Source: Pararhizobium sp. YC-54
GTDB lineage: Bacteria > Pseudomonadota > Alphaproteobacteria > Rhizobiales > Rhizobiaceae
Direction: 5' to 3'
NCBI RefSeq assembly: GCF_025847205.1
Contig: NZ_JAOYTH010000014.1
Location: 62,001-126,000 of the forward strand
DNA length: 64,000 nucleotides
The position numbers and the translations under genes were made by a program. This document shows positions 52,880-61,495 of the stretch, piece after piece. Below the pieces are notes generated by a model that saw only the letters and a program-made list of their open reading frames with translations, was not told the DNA's origin and searched no databases. How positions within the stretch are numbered: position 1 is the first letter of the stretch; each line of letters starts with the position of its first letter.

Positions 52880-53929
52880 TTACATGAGCCGCGCGCCTTG
52901 ATTGTCGAAGAAATGCAGACTTGGTGCCTTGGCGCCGATGGGCACGACTTCATCGATGGCGATGCGCGACCGACCGGCAACACGAAAGACAATCGGGGCT
53001 CCATCCGAAAGGGTGCCGTGGACGTAGCTTTCCGCACCGACGAGCTCGACGGCGGCAACCTTTACATCCATCCTGAAGGCATCGTCGACCGCTCCCGTCG
53101 CCAGGTGAAGATCTTCTGGGCGAATTCCAAGTGTGGCGACGTCCGGCGGAAGGGATATCGTGTGGGATAGAGCCCACTGGCCACCCGCAGCAGCTGACAT
53201 GGCCAGGAGGTTCATCGAGGGAGACCCTATAAAGGTGGCAACGAAGGTTGTCGCAGGCCTTTCATAAAGCTCAATCGGTGTACCGACCTGTTCAATGCGA
53301 CCGCCGTTTAGCACGACGAGCCGATCGGCCAGCGTCATCGCCTCCATTTGGTCATGGGTGACATAGACACTGGTCGTGGCCAGAGACCGCTGCAAGCGTT
53401 TGATTTCGACCCGCATCTGCACGCGCAGTTTGGCATCAAGATTGGAAAGCGGCTCGTCGAACAGATAGGCAGCCGGTTCCCGCACAATGGCGCGGCCCAT
53501 GGCAACCCGTTGGCGCTGGCCGCCGGACAATTGCCGTGGCTTACGCTCGAGGAACGGCCCGATTTCCAATGCCTTTGCGGCATCGGCGATCCGCCGATCG
53601 ATTTCCTCCTTCGGTGTGTTGCGGTTTTTCAAACCGTAGGCGAGATTTTCGCGTACCGTCATATGCGGATAAAGGGCATAGTTCTGAAAGACCATGGCGA
53701 TGTCGCGTTCAGAAGGCTCCAGATCGTTGACAACCCGGTTGCCGATTGAGATCTTACCGCCGGTGATGCTTTCGAGTCCGGCAATCATGCGCAACAGGGT
53801 CGATTTTCCGCAGCCCGATGGGCCGACCAGCACGACCAGTTCCCCGTCAGTGATGTCAAGCGACACGCCCTTGATCGCGTCGACTGTCCCGTATTTCTTC
53901 CGGACGTCGTCCAGTACAATCTTGGCCAT
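52880..53929 (-). CDS. ugpC: glycerol-3-phosphate ABC transporter ATPase UgpC
   Basis: 349-residue ATPase. Walker [11 protein letters not shown]-loop [16 protein letters not shown], signature LSGGQRQR, Walker [16 protein letters not shown]-terminal [12 protein letters not shown] and [11 protein letters not shown]. Sequence [21 protein letters not shown] is close to UgpC N-termini. Start at 53929 shares one base with the UgpE stop (TAATG). Last gene of the ugpBAEC unit, so UgpC is the best name although such ATPases are often shared. Confidence 0.92.
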   Translation of the reverse strand: MAKIVLDDVRKKYGTVDAIKGVSLDITDGELVVLVGPSGCGKSTLLRMIAGLESITGGKISIGNRVVNDLEPSERDIAMVFQNYALYPHMTVRENLAYGLKNRNTPKEEIDRRIADAAKALEIGPFLERKPRQLSGGQRQRVAMGRAIVREPAAYLFDEPLSNLDAKLRVQMRVEIKRLQRSLATTSVYVTHDQMEAMTLADRLVVLNGGRIEQVGTPIELYERPATTFVATFIGSPSMNLLAMSAAAGGQWALSHTISLPPDVATLGIRPEDLHLATGAVDDAFRMDVKVAAVELVGAESYVHGTLSDGAPIVFRVAGRSRIAIDEVVPIGAKAPSLHFFDNQGARLM

Positions 53930-54777
53930 TACTTCTCCGTCTCCACAAGACCTTTGACAAACCATCGCTGCATCAGAACGACGACGACAATCGGGGGGAT
54001 GATGGCGACGATCGCCGTCACCATGACGTAGTTCCAGGGGGTGGATGCATCCGTGAAATCCACCATGCGACGGAGTCCGATAATGATCGTGTTCATTTTC
54101 GCGTCATTGGTAACGAGAAGCGGCCACAGATATTGCGTCCAGCCATAGATGAACAGGATTACGAACAGCGCCGCGATATTGGTGCTCGACAAGGGCAGCA
54201 GGATGTCGCGCATAAAGCGGAATGGCCCGGCATTGTCGATGCGCGCCGCTTCAACCAACTCGCCGGGTATGGTGAGGAAAAACTGTCGGAACAGGAAAGT
54301 TGCTGTCGCAGATGCCATCAGCGGCAGTGTCAGCCCGGCATAGGTATCGATCAGCCCGAGATCGACGATCACCTTGTAGGTCGGTAGAATCCGCACTTCG
54401 ACGGGCAGCATCAGGGTAACGAAGATCATCCAGAAAAAGACCATCCGGAACGGAAAGCGGAAGAAGACGATGGCGAAGGCGGACAGGAAGGAAATGAAGA
54501 TCTTTCCGACCGCGATGGCGATGGCCACTACAAATGAGTTGAACAACAGCCGTTCGAGGCTCACGCCGACTACCCGCTCGACGCCGCCCGCCATGGCGTC
54601 GCTGTAGTTTTCGATCATGTGCCCCCCCGGCAGCAGTGACATCGGCGGCCGGATGATGGCTTCCGAGGTCATCGTCGAGGCGATGAAGGTGTAGTAGATC
54701 GGGAAGGCAACGATAATGATCCCAACGATCAGGATGAAGTGGCCAACCAGATTGGCGACGGGGCGTTTCTCGATCAT
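53929..54777 (-). CDS. ugpE: glycerol-3-phosphate ABC transporter permease UgpE
   Basis: 282-residue permease with six spans. [19 protein letters not shown] after the first span, [19 protein letters not shown], coupling loop [22 protein letters not shown], and [17 protein letters not shown] are UgpE-like. Nine bases after UgpA; forms the channel with UgpA. Confidence 0.93.
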   Translation of the reverse strand: MIEKRPVANLVGHFILIVGIIIVAFPIYYTFIASTMTSEAIIRPPMSLLPGGHMIENYSDAMAGGVERVVGVSLERLLFNSFVVAIAIAVGKIFISFLSAFAIVFFRFPFRMVFFWMIFVTLMLPVEVRILPTYKVIVDLGLIDTYAGLTLPLMASATATFLFRQFFLTIPGELVEAARIDNAGPFRFMRDILLPLSSTNIAALFVILFIYGWTQYLWPLLVTNDAKMNTIIIGLRRMVDFTDASTPWNYVMVTAIVAIIPPIVVVVLMQRWFVKGLVETEK

Positions 54778-54786
54778 GTTCTGTCA

Positions 54787-55674
54787 TCAACCGTAATGCA
54801 CGCGCTTCTCGACGAAGCGGAATTGAAACGCCGTCAGCGCGATGACAATGATCATGAGGATGACGGATTGAGCGGCGGAGGAGCCGAGGTTCAGATTGAC
54901 GAAGCCGTCGTTGTAAACCTTGTAGACCAAAGTCTCGGTTGCTTTGGCAGGGCCGCCGCCGGTCACCGCGTGGATGATGCCGAAGGTGTCGAAGAAGGCA
55001 TAGACGGTGTTGACCACCAGCAGGAAGAAGGTGGTCGGCGCCAGGAGCGGAAAGACGATGGTCCAAAAGCGGCGCGCGCCGCGAGCACCGTCAATGGAAG
55101 CCGCTTCGATCAGGGACTTCGGGATCGCCTGCAGACCGGCGACAAAAAACAGGAAGTTGTAGCTGATCTGTTTCCAAGCGGCCGCGACCACGATGAGCGC
55201 CATAGCTTGGTCGCCATTCAACAGCGGATCCCAGGCAAAGCCGTTGCGCCGGAGGAGATAGGCCAGCGTCCCCATGGCCGGATTGAACATGAAGAGCCAC
55301 AGCATGCCTGCAACGGCGGGCGCGACCGCATAGGGCCAGATCAAAAGCGTGCGATACGACGTCTGGCCGCGCACCACTTTGTCGGCGGCAGTCGCTAGCA
55401 GCATGGCAAAGCCCATCGACACCAGCGCGGTCAAAAGACTAAAAACCACAGTGACCTGCAGGGCGTGGATGTAATTGGGGTCGGCAAGCACGGCCGAGAA
55501 ATTTGCAAAGCCCACGAAGCCGCTCTTCAGGCCGAAAGGATCCTCGCGAAGGGTCGACTGATAGATCGCCTGGCTGGCCGGCCAGAAGAAGAAGACCACG
55601 GTCAGGACGATCTGGGGTGCAACCAGAAGATAAGGCAGGATCTTGTTGGGGAATGCGACAGTGTGCAAAGGCAT
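54787..55674 (-). CDS. ugpA: glycerol-3-phosphate ABC transporter permease UgpA
   Basis: 295-residue permease with six spans. [21 protein letters not shown] at the start, [23 protein letters not shown] [12 protein letters not shown], coupling loop [22 protein letters not shown], and THFxxxxxxGG-like [21 protein letters not shown]. Follows UgpB by 82 bases. Confidence 0.93.
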   Translation of the reverse strand: MPLHTVAFPNKILPYLLVAPQIVLTVVFFFWPASQAIYQSTLREDPFGLKSGFVGFANFSAVLADPNYIHALQVTVVFSLLTALVSMGFAMLLATAADKVVRGQTSYRTLLIWPYAVAPAVAGMLWLFMFNPAMGTLAYLLRRNGFAWDPLLNGDQAMALIVVAAAWKQISYNFLFFVAGLQAIPKSLIEAASIDGARGARRFWTIVFPLLAPTTFFLLVVNTVYAFFDTFGIIHAVTGGGPAKATETLVYKVYNDGFVNLNLGSSAAQSVILMIIVIALTAFQFRFVEKRVHYG

Positions 55675-55756
55675 GCTCCTCGGGCGGCACGTTCAGGAGG
55701 TGTCATTTCGTGCCGCTCGCATCATGAGAACGCGAGCGGCGGAACATGTCCTGCGC

Positions 55757-57064
55757 CTAGTTGCCGACAGCCTCAGCGATCGCCGCGTTGCCACGTTCGA
55801 CTGCCTTGTCGAGCGCCGTCTTCGCATCCTGCGAACCGGCTAGCATCGCTTCAAACTCTTCATTCATAATGTCGCGCACCTGTGGCAGGTTGACGAGGCG
55901 TACGCCCTTGGAGTTTTCGGTCGGTGCCTTGCCCATCATCTGCAGGATCGGCGTCTCGCGGGCCGGGTTCTTTTCATAGAATCCCGATTTCTTGGTTGCG
56001 TCGTAAGCCGCGTTGGTAACCGGCAGATAGCCGGAGACCTGATGCAGGCGCGCCTGGATTTCCGTCTGTGATAGGAAATTGAAGAACTGCGCGACGCCCT
56101 TGTATTCCGCATCACTCTTGCCGCCGAAGACCCAAAGGCTGGCGCCGCCGGGAATGGTGTTCTGCGGACCGTGACCTTCATAGTACGGCAACTGGCCGAT
56201 GCCATAATTGATACCCGACTTGACGATGTCGCCGAGACCTCCGGAGGATTCGGTCAGGATGGCGCATTCGCCCGACATGAAGAGCTGCTTGGCCTCCGAA
56301 GTTCGACCGCCGTATCGGAACGTGCCATCCTTGGCGAGGTCGGCGATCGCTTGGAAATGCTCCACGAATAGCGGTGAATTGAATTCAAGTTTCACATCGG
56401 GGTCGGCAAGGCCGTTCTCATTCGTACCGTAGGCGACATTATTCCACGCGGCAAAATTCTCAGTCTGGATCCAGGTCAGCCAAGTGGAGGTGATGCCGCA
56501 TGTCGATGCGCCACTGGTCTTGATCTTCTTGGCAGCCTCGAACACCTGCGGCCAGGTCTTGGGGGGATTTTCGGCATCAAGCCCCGCCTTCACAAATGCA
56601 TCCTTGTTGTAATACATGATCGGAGAGGACGAATTGTAGGGGAACGACAGCATGGTGCCGTCGGGTTTGGAATAATAGGCGACGATCCCGGCCAGATACT
56701 GCGACTTGTCAAACGTGTAGCCGCCCTTCTGCAACACTTCGGCGGCGGGAACAATGGCACCTTCGGCCCCCATCATCACGCCGCTACCCGCGTCGAAGAC
56801 CTGGATGATGGCCGGAGGCTGCTTCGAGCGGTAGGCCGCGATACCGGCGTTCAGCGTTTCGGGATAAGTTCCCTTGAAGACCGGTGTGATCTTGTACTCG
56901 CTCTGGCTTTCGTTGAATTCCTTCGCCAGTTGGTCGACAACTTCGTTGTTGGCGCCGGTCATGGCATGCCACCATTGTAGTTCGGTGGCCGCAATTGCAC
57001 TCGATCCGAACAGCAGTGAAAAAGCAACGGTCGCTGTAGAGGCAGCGATGTGATGTGTGGACAT
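55757..57064 (-). CDS. ugpB: glycerol-3-phosphate-binding protein UgpB
   Basis: 435-residue periplasmic binding protein with Sec signal (STATVAFSLLFGSSAIAA) and start of mature chain ATELQWWHAMTGANNEVV. UgpB hallmarks are clear: WHAM, FKGTYPETLNAGIAAYRS, PPAIIQVFDAGSGVMM, SFPYNSSSPIMYYNKDAF and GTNENGL. It captures sn-glycerol-3-phosphate or its diesters, giving both carbon and phosphate. First gene of the operon; an unusual set of AACGAA repeats lies upstream. Confidence 0.94.
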   Translation of the reverse strand: MSTHHIAASTATVAFSLLFGSSAIAATELQWWHAMTGANNEVVDQLAKEFNESQSEYKITPVFKGTYPETLNAGIAAYRSKQPPAIIQVFDAGSGVMMGAEGAIVPAAEVLQKGGYTFDKSQYLAGIVAYYSKPDGTMLSFPYNSSSPIMYYNKDAFVKAGLDAENPPKTWPQVFEAAKKIKTSGASTCGITSTWLTWIQTENFAAWNNVAYGTNENGLADPDVKLEFNSPLFVEHFQAIADLAKDGTFRYGGRTSEAKQLFMSGECAILTESSGGLGDIVKSGINYGIGQLPYYEGHGPQNTIPGGASLWVFGGKSDAEYKGVAQFFNFLSQTEIQARLHQVSGYLPVTNAAYDATKKSGFYEKNPARETPILQMMGKAPTENSKGVRLVNLPQVRDIMNEEFEAMLAGSQDAKTALDKAVERGNAAIAEAVGN

Positions 57065-57152
57065 GGTTCCTCCCTATTGTTCCAGTCGGTGCAGACTTAC
57101 CCTTGGAACAGCTTGTTCCGATGAGAGATCCTCCTCGATCCCACTTCGGCTT

Positions 57153-57167
57153 GCTTCGCGACGAAGC
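57153..57167. promoter_or_regulatory. palindrome upstream of ugpB
   Basis: GCTTCGcgaCGAAGC: perfect 6-bp arms, 89 bases before the ugpB start. It could be an operator or a small RNA stem. Confidence 0.35.
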
Positions 57168-57177
57168 GACCCCCATT

Positions 57178-57209
57178 CAAAACGAAAACAAACGAACTCG
57201 CAAACGAAA
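57178..57209 (-). promoter_or_regulatory. triple AACGAA repeat, possible DeoR/GlpR-type operator of ugp
   Basis: Three AACGAA units begin at 57181, 57191 and 57203. Read on the minus strand they are TTCGTT units, the kind of repeat bound by DeoR/GlpR/AgaR-type repressors of glycerol and sugar genes. I see no clear Pho box in the same region. Confidence 0.4.
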
Positions 57210-57395
57210 TTATGAAAGGTGCGTGAACTTGTCTAAAATCCCGTCAACCGACCAAAGATCCACGGGACGTGGCCATGCGCGACGGCAGGCCACACGGGTC
57301 GGATGATGATTACGACTGTGGTGGCCATGTTGGAATGTCCGCCGTTTCTCACCGCATCAAAAAGATTATAGCATTAAAATTGCACTCAATGGCAG
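57210..57395. other. intergenic part upstream of the ugp promoter and ligD fragment
   Basis: About 190 bases without a supported gene. Together with 57065-57209 it forms the leader/promoter zone of ugpB. Confidence 0.3.
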
Positions 57396-57638
57396 TCGAC
57401 CTCGGTCGAGGCGACTGCCGTGGCGCCATTGTCGCCGCGCGCTCGTTCCGGCGCTACGGTGTTGATGCCTCTCACCTGGACCCAGGGGAAGACGGATCTC
57501 GATCCCAAGCGGTTTACCATCCGCACCGTGCCGGCGCTCCTTCAGAAGACGAGCGCCCGGCAGGACTATTGCGACGGGCAGCGATCGCTCGAGCAGGCGA
57601 TCAAGCGGCTTGCCAAGTCGATGAAGCAGGCCGCCTGA
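57396..57638 (+). pseudogene. ligD remnant, polymerase-domain end
   Basis: Translates to [18 protein letters not shown], then [20 protein letters not shown] and [21 protein letters not shown]. This is the conserved C-terminal part of the LigD polymerase domain (LDPKRFTxRTVP). It begins without the upstream domain and ends at a TGA. Non-functional part of a non-homologous end-joining gene. Confidence 0.75.
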
Positions 57639-57650
57639 ACGCGCAATCCG

Positions 57651-57929
57651 TCAGATACCATAGCGCCGATCGAGTTCTGTGAGGGCAGACTGCACTTCAT
57701 CGATCGAGACTGGCTCCGGTGTTCCGGGCAATTGACGGAGGGCCGGCTTCGAATCAACAGCGTAAAAGTCCGACGCCCAGGCCGCGAGGATCGCCCGCTT
57801 GTCGTCAACTGAAAGAGCAGGCGCTCTGGCCACATCGATCGGCCGCTGAAGCTGCATGCCCTGAACCAGAACCGTTGGTCCCATCGCCATCGCATTGTTG
57901 GCCGCCTGCTGCAGCATGTCGTGCATCAT
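57651..57929 (-). CDS. small conserved-type hypothetical protein in heat-shock cluster
   Basis: 92-residue soluble protein (MMHDMLQQAANNAMAMGP at the N-terminus; ILAAWASDFYAVDSKPALRQ; LTELDRRYG at the end). The pattern ASDFYAVDSKPALR looks like a rhizobial conserved family, but I cannot name a function. GAGGAG lies four bases before the ATG at 57929; an in-frame ATG at 57941 overlaps the DUF982 stop. Downstream of the DUF982 gene and Hsp20 on the same strand, probably co-transcribed. Confidence 0.75.
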   Translation of the reverse strand: MMHDMLQQAANNAMAMGPTVLVQGMQLQRPIDVARAPALSVDDKRAILAAWASDFYAVDSKPALRQLPGTPEPVSIDEVQSALTELDRRYGI

Positions 57930-57937
57930 CGGTCTCC

Positions 57938-58237
57938 TCATCGCACATGCGGGGCCCGCTCGCGCTGCAGGCGTAACGCGGCGATCACGTTTGTTTCGGG
58001 CGCCAGAAGATCGTGTTTCTCGGCAAAGGCGGCAAACAGGCCCCGCGCGGTCTCTGGTTCGATCTCACCGTGCAACGCCGCACTGCATGCCTTGAGCGCG
58101 ACCGAGTGCGCGGCGTCTCTCAGCGAGGCCGGCCATTCGACGAGATGCCGGTAGGCGTCCATCACGCTGCGAACCTCTGCCGGAAAGCCGAGGCCGATCA
58201 GAATGGAAACAGGCTGTCTGAACATATCGGGTTTCAT
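57938..58237 (-). CDS. DUF982-domain protein
   Basis: 99-residue protein with the DUF982 pattern typical of rhizobia: VSILIGLGFPAEVRSVMDAY, RHLVEWP, AHSVALKACSAALHGEIEPE and FAAFAEKHDLLAP. Function unknown in the family. GGAGAG precedes the ATG. It follows Hsp20 after 68 bases with a hairpin and overlaps the next small ORF's alternative start. Confidence 0.85.
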   Translation of the reverse strand: MKPDMFRQPVSILIGLGFPAEVRSVMDAYRHLVEWPASLRDAAHSVALKACSAALHGEIEPETARGLFAAFAEKHDLLAPETNVIAALRLQRERAPHVR

Positions 58238-58268
58238 CGCTCTCTCCTTCCCAACCCGGAATGTTGAT

Positions 58269-58290
58269 GGGCGCCGTCGCCACGGCGCCC
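58269..58290 (-). terminator. hairpin after hsp20
   Basis: Perfect nine-base stem GGGCGCCGT / ACGGCGCCC with loop CGCC, 16 bases after the Hsp20 stop. No T-run follows on the minus strand, so it may be a partial terminator or a 3' stabiliser. Confidence 0.45.
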
Positions 58291-58305
58291 CTGTTCAACC
58301 GAGGG

Positions 58306-58779
58306 TCAAGCCGCCTTCTGCGCTTCGATCTGCGCCGGAGCAACCGACGTCAAAGCGGGCTCGCTCTGGATCGAGATTTTGCGCGGCTTCAGGGCCTCCG
58401 GGATCTCGCGAACGAGGTCGATCGACAGGAGACCGTTGCTCAGATCCGCTCCGTTCACCCTGACATGGTCGGCAAGCTCGAACCGGTGTTCGAACGGACG
58501 GCCGGCAATGCCGCGATGCAGGTAGCCATCGGCGGATGCCTCCTGCTTCTTGCCGGTGACAGTCAGAAGGTTGGACTGGAACGTGATGTCGAGGTCGTCC
58601 TGGGCAAAGCCGGCCACCGCGACGGAGATCCGGTAGGTGTCGTCACCGGTCTTGACGATGTCATAGGGCGGCCAGTCGCTGATGGAACGGGCACGTTGAG
58701 CGTTTTCAAGCAGATTGAACACCCGATCGAAGCCGACGCTCGAGCGGAAGAGAGGTGCGTAGTCATAAGATGTTGCCAT
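58306..58779 (-). CDS. small heat-shock protein Hsp20 (alpha-crystallin family)
   Basis: 157-residue chaperone. Alpha-crystallin domain about residues 35-125: DWPPYDIVKTGDDTYRISVAVAG, LLTVTGKKQ, YLHRGIAGRPFEHRFELADHV, and GLLSIDLVREIPE; the IxI/V tail is in KISIQSEP. It holds unfolded proteins during heat stress. The ATG at 58779 has AAGGAGG eight bases upstream; the ATG at 58785 is too near the ribosome-binding site. A ROSE-type leader covers this site. Confidence 0.92.
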   Translation of the reverse strand: MATSYDYAPLFRSSVGFDRVFNLLENAQRARSISDWPPYDIVKTGDDTYRISVAVAGFAQDDLDITFQSNLLTVTGKKQEASADGYLHRGIAGRPFEHRFELADHVRVNGADLSNGLLSIDLVREIPEALKPRKISIQSEPALTSVAPAQIEAQKAA

Positions 58780-58866
58780 AGCCATATCCTCCTTGAAGCA
58801 ACATGGGTTACGGAAGCGCCGAAAGCGACGCCCCAGCAAGGCCAGCCCTGTCATCAGCGGCTGGCG
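58780..58866 (-). ncRNA. ROSE-type RNA thermometer in the hsp20 leader
   Basis: The minus-strand leader can fold into three stems. The first is GCCAGCC/GGCTGGC, the second is around GCGTCGCTTTCGGCGC, and the last masks the Shine-Dalgarno: the sequence CCATGTTGCTTC pairs with AAGGAGGATATGG. The UUGCU element opposite AGGAGG is the conserved core of ROSE elements in rhizobial heat-shock genes. Translation should open on heating. Confidence 0.75.
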
Positions 58867-58949
58867 GCAATCGATTTGGTTTTTGACAATTTCGGATTCA
58901 AGAGCGTCGCCAGAAAAATTCTTGCCTTTTTTGCCTCTGCTGGCGCCAC

Positions 58950-59110
58950 TCAATCCAGCGCGTAAACCGCAGCATTGTCCTGACCATCGCGCAAGCCTTT
59001 GTACGAAGTATGGCGAAGATTGCCGTCGTCGGTCCAGCCGCGGAATTCGATCTCGGCAATCAATGTCGGTGACACGCCGACAGAAGCGGCCGACGATGAG
59101 CTGAACGAAG
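58950..59110 (-). pseudogene. ligD remnant, ligase-domain end
   Basis: Minus-strand translation gives VGVSPTLIAEIEFRGWTDDG and NLRHTSYKGLRDGQDNAAVY, then a stop. This is the C-terminal OB-fold end of ATP-dependent DNA ligase in LigD (VEFRGWTxDGxLRHxSxKGLR). It is on the opposite strand to the polymerase remnant at 57396-57638, with the hsp20 cluster between. Confidence 0.7.
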
Positions 59111-59278
59111 ACGTCGCCGGACGCCGGGCTTTCGCATGGCGGCGTCTCGGCTGGCCCGTGCTGACATCGCCGGGCCATCCGGATCGTAGTTCGGTCTCGC
59201 CGATACCATGCAAAGCTTTTTCCTGTCGCCCTCCAAGCCGACCGAGAGCGGGATCATCTGGGCGCGGGAGCCGTGGCA

Positions 59279-59350
59279 GATTATAAAGAAGCTTTTGTCG
59301 GAATCGATGTAGCCAAGCTGAACATCCGTCAGCCGCTTTGTGGCCGGTAA
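59279..59350 (+). mobile_element. IS110-family transposase N-terminal fragment
   Basis: Plus-strand translation DYKEAFVGIDVAKLNIRQ, followed by a stop, resembles the DEDD-type IS110 start (FVGIDVAK with the first Asp). Only about 23 codons remain. Confidence 0.45.
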
Positions 59351-59556
59351 ATGACCGACGCCCGCAGTAAGATAGGAACGGCCCCGGACGCACAATCGGG
59401 AATGCGGTAGCCAACCGGCGCATCAGAGGTTGATCACCGACGTCCTTGAGTTCCGCCTCCACCCGTACGCGATCATCATCATGAACAGTCGTTCGTTAGA
59501 ACGGCCGGTTGCACGTGCCACGAGCATTGGCAACGGACATCAGAGCGGTGTCGCGC
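59351..59556. other. degenerate stretch between IS fragments
   Basis: No supported gene. Open frames here are antisense or broken and carry no recognised domain. Confidence 0.3.
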
Positions 59557-59604
59557 TCACACCTTGGCAGGATAAGCCCAGGGAAGCATCTCATCGATCC
59601 GGCA
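59557..59604 (-). mobile_element. IS66-family TnpC C-terminal fragment
   Basis: Minus-strand translation CRIDEMLPWAYPAKV followed by a stop is the usual end of IS66 transposases (RIDELLPWAY). About 16 codons remain. Confidence 0.5.
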
Positions 59605-59664
59605 CCACGCTCAAGCAGCATTTCCTCGACCTCACGCAGGCTTAGGTCGAACCGGTGGTTCTTC
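59602..59664 (-). mobile_element. IS6-family transposase fragment
   Basis: Minus-strand translation NHRFDLSLREVEEMLLERGAG matches the N-terminal LSxREVEEMxxERG element of IS6/IS26-type transposases. About 20 codons remain, fused directly to the IS66 tail. Confidence 0.5.
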
Positions 59665-59816
59665 TACTTGGCGGCAGGCTCGCTCATTCACCCCGCCCCG
59701 CCAATTCATTAAGCCGAAATCAGCACCCTTAAAACCGATGGCGCGCACCATACAAGCGCTTCTTCATTCAGGGTGGCACTTACCCAGGCGGCGCCAATCA
59801 TGACGAGTGCATAGGA

Positions 59817-60443
59817 TTACTGTGCAGCATCAATCATGGCAATCCAAGCGACGGCGCGGCGGGCTGCGTCGGCGAGTACAGGTTTGGGCGCCTTATACCA
59901 TTCGTTTTCCGGCAGCTCGCGCTTGACGCGAACAAACCCTATTGCGTTGTCAACTGTTGGGAATTCCTGCGGCAGTGTCACGTGGAGAAAGAGCGAAACA
60001 ACGGCAACGGAGCGGGAGCGGCCGCCGCGGCAGTTGATCAGCACACTGCCGCGTTCGCGCCTCGGATACGAGGGTTTTTCCGGCAGGACCTGCTCAAGTG
60101 CAGCGCGCAGGATATAATGGGCGGCAACCATTTGGGTCTCGGGATTGCCCTCGCCGTCGATCAGGCCAATTTTGAAGTACCGGATTTCGCCCGGTCCGTA
60201 GACGCTGCCCTCATGGTCCGAGACGACCCGCGGCTGCTCAACGAAATTGAAGTCCAGATTGACTGCACAATTGACAACCGTGGTGATACCTTTGCTGCGC
60301 AAAAGATTGAGATCGCTGGCTCCTTCTTTGCCTGAAATGAACAGATCAACGCCGTAAAGCGGATGCTGCTCGTAGATGAGACTGAGCTTTGGCAACTCGC
60401 GCGATTCCGGTTGATGAGGGATGTCCCGTTCCAATTGCTGCAT
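59817..60443 (-). CDS. dual-specificity-type protein phosphatase
   Basis: 208-residue phosphatase-like protein. The CX5R active-site loop is visible as INCRGGRSRS (C138, R144); the usual preceding His is Asn here. A probable general acid is D96 in FKIGLIDGEGN, and the N-terminal LYGVDLFISGKEGASDLNLL is dual-specificity-like. It should hydrolyse a phosphate ester on a protein, lipid or sugar. ATG at 60443 with GGAG seven bases upstream. Same strand as the IMPase and SBP genes, 77 bases downstream of the IMPase stop. Confidence 0.85.
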   Translation of the reverse strand: MQQLERDIPHQPESRELPKLSLIYEQHPLYGVDLFISGKEGASDLNLLRSKGITTVVNCAVNLDFNFVEQPRVVSDHEGSVYGPGEIRYFKIGLIDGEGNPETQMVAAHYILRAALEQVLPEKPSYPRRERGSVLINCRGGRSRSVAVVSLFLHVTLPQEFPTVDNAIGFVRVKRELPENEWYKAPKPVLADAARRAVAWIAMIDAAQ

Positions 60444-60520
60444 CTTGTTTCTCCGTAGTCGGCGATCTGGGGCGGCTGCCATTCCATGGTTTTGAGTTAT
60501 CGATCGTCGTTGATTATAGC

Positions 60521-61438
60521 TCAGGCGCTCGCCACGATCCCGCTCTGCCGTGCTTCGGCCTTTTCGATGCGGCTGTCCGAAATGGTGTGCGCGACCCGCG
60601 CAAGCGTCGGATAGTTCGCCCCCGCCCCTGTTCCGATATAGCCGGGGCAGAGGAAGTCGGCAGAGCCCTCCGCCACCTTGCCGAGCGTCAGCGGCTCGTA
60701 GCTCCCGCCGGCATTCTTGAGGATGAGCGTGGCTGCGGCGACATCCCAGGCATTAACACCGAAACCGGCAGCGGCATCAGCCCAACCGGCGGCGACATGG
60801 GCGACGCTGAGGGCCGCACTTCCCGGACGCCGCAAGGTCGAGAATGTTTCAACCAGCTCACCTAGATGGGCAAGCGCGACGTCGCGGCCATCGAGCCGGA
60901 AATCGCGGGAGACCGGATAGCCGGTGATCAACGTGGCCCGCGTCTCCTCCTGGACGGAGCGGGAACGCAGCGGCATGCCGTTCAGATATGAGGCGTTGAG
61001 GTCTGCTGAGAACATCAGATCAGCGACGGGATCGTAAATCGCGCCGGCGACCACCTCGCCATCGATGACGGCGCCAATCGAAATGCACCAGAAGGCCAGG
61101 CCACGGGCAAAATTCGCGGTGCCGTCGATCGGATCGACATACCACTGGATTTCGCCATTGCCGATTTGCCCTCCCTCCTCGCCCATGATCGCAGAATTGG
61201 GCGCATGTTCAAGGATGAAAGCCCGGATGCTCGCTTCCGCGCGTTGGTCATGGATGGTTACGATGTCGTGCAGATCGACCTTGTAATCGACAGCCATGTC
61301 CGAGCGGAAAGCCTCAAGCAACGGATTGCGCACGGCAAGTGCTGCCGATTTCGCAATTTCCATCAGCCTTGCCGAGCGGGCAAGCGCCTCCTCGTTTGCG
61401 GATTTCGCTTCGGGCGAGGAAGAGCTTTGCATCGGCAT
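60521..61438 (-). CDS. inositol-monophosphatase family protein
   Basis: 305-residue Mg-dependent sugar/inositol phosphatase. Metal and catalytic residues are in IMGEEGG, WYVDPIDGTANF and the late AWDVAAATLIL. It removes phosphate from an inositol, sugar or nucleotide monophosphate. It lies 57 bases after the SBP at 61496-62620, so in an importer operon for a phosphorylated compound it would release the free sugar or polyol in the cytoplasm. Confidence 0.92.
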   Translation of the reverse strand: MPMQSSSSPEAKSANEEALARSARLMEIAKSAALAVRNPLLEAFRSDMAVDYKVDLHDIVTIHDQRAEASIRAFILEHAPNSAIMGEEGGQIGNGEIQWYVDPIDGTANFARGLAFWCISIGAVIDGEVVAGAIYDPVADLMFSADLNASYLNGMPLRSRSVQEETRATLITGYPVSRDFRLDGRDVALAHLGELVETFSTLRRPGSAALSVAHVAAGWADAAAGFGVNAWDVAAATLILKNAGGSYEPLTLGKVAEGSADFLCPGYIGTGAGANYPTLARVAHTISDSRIEKAEARQSGIVASA

Positions 61439-61495
61439 GTCCAGTCTGTCGTTTCGGGATGGAATACCGGCGCGGTGGAGGCCGCGCCGGAGGGG

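Noticed and set aside
57065..57250. Pho box before ugpB
   Set aside because: I looked for the CTGTCAT-type tandem pattern and did not find a convincing match.
59060..59395. 111-codon minus-strand frame (IDSDKSFFIICHGSRAQ...)
   Set aside because: Overlaps the IS110 fragment and part of the ligD remnant; I could not assign it to any family.
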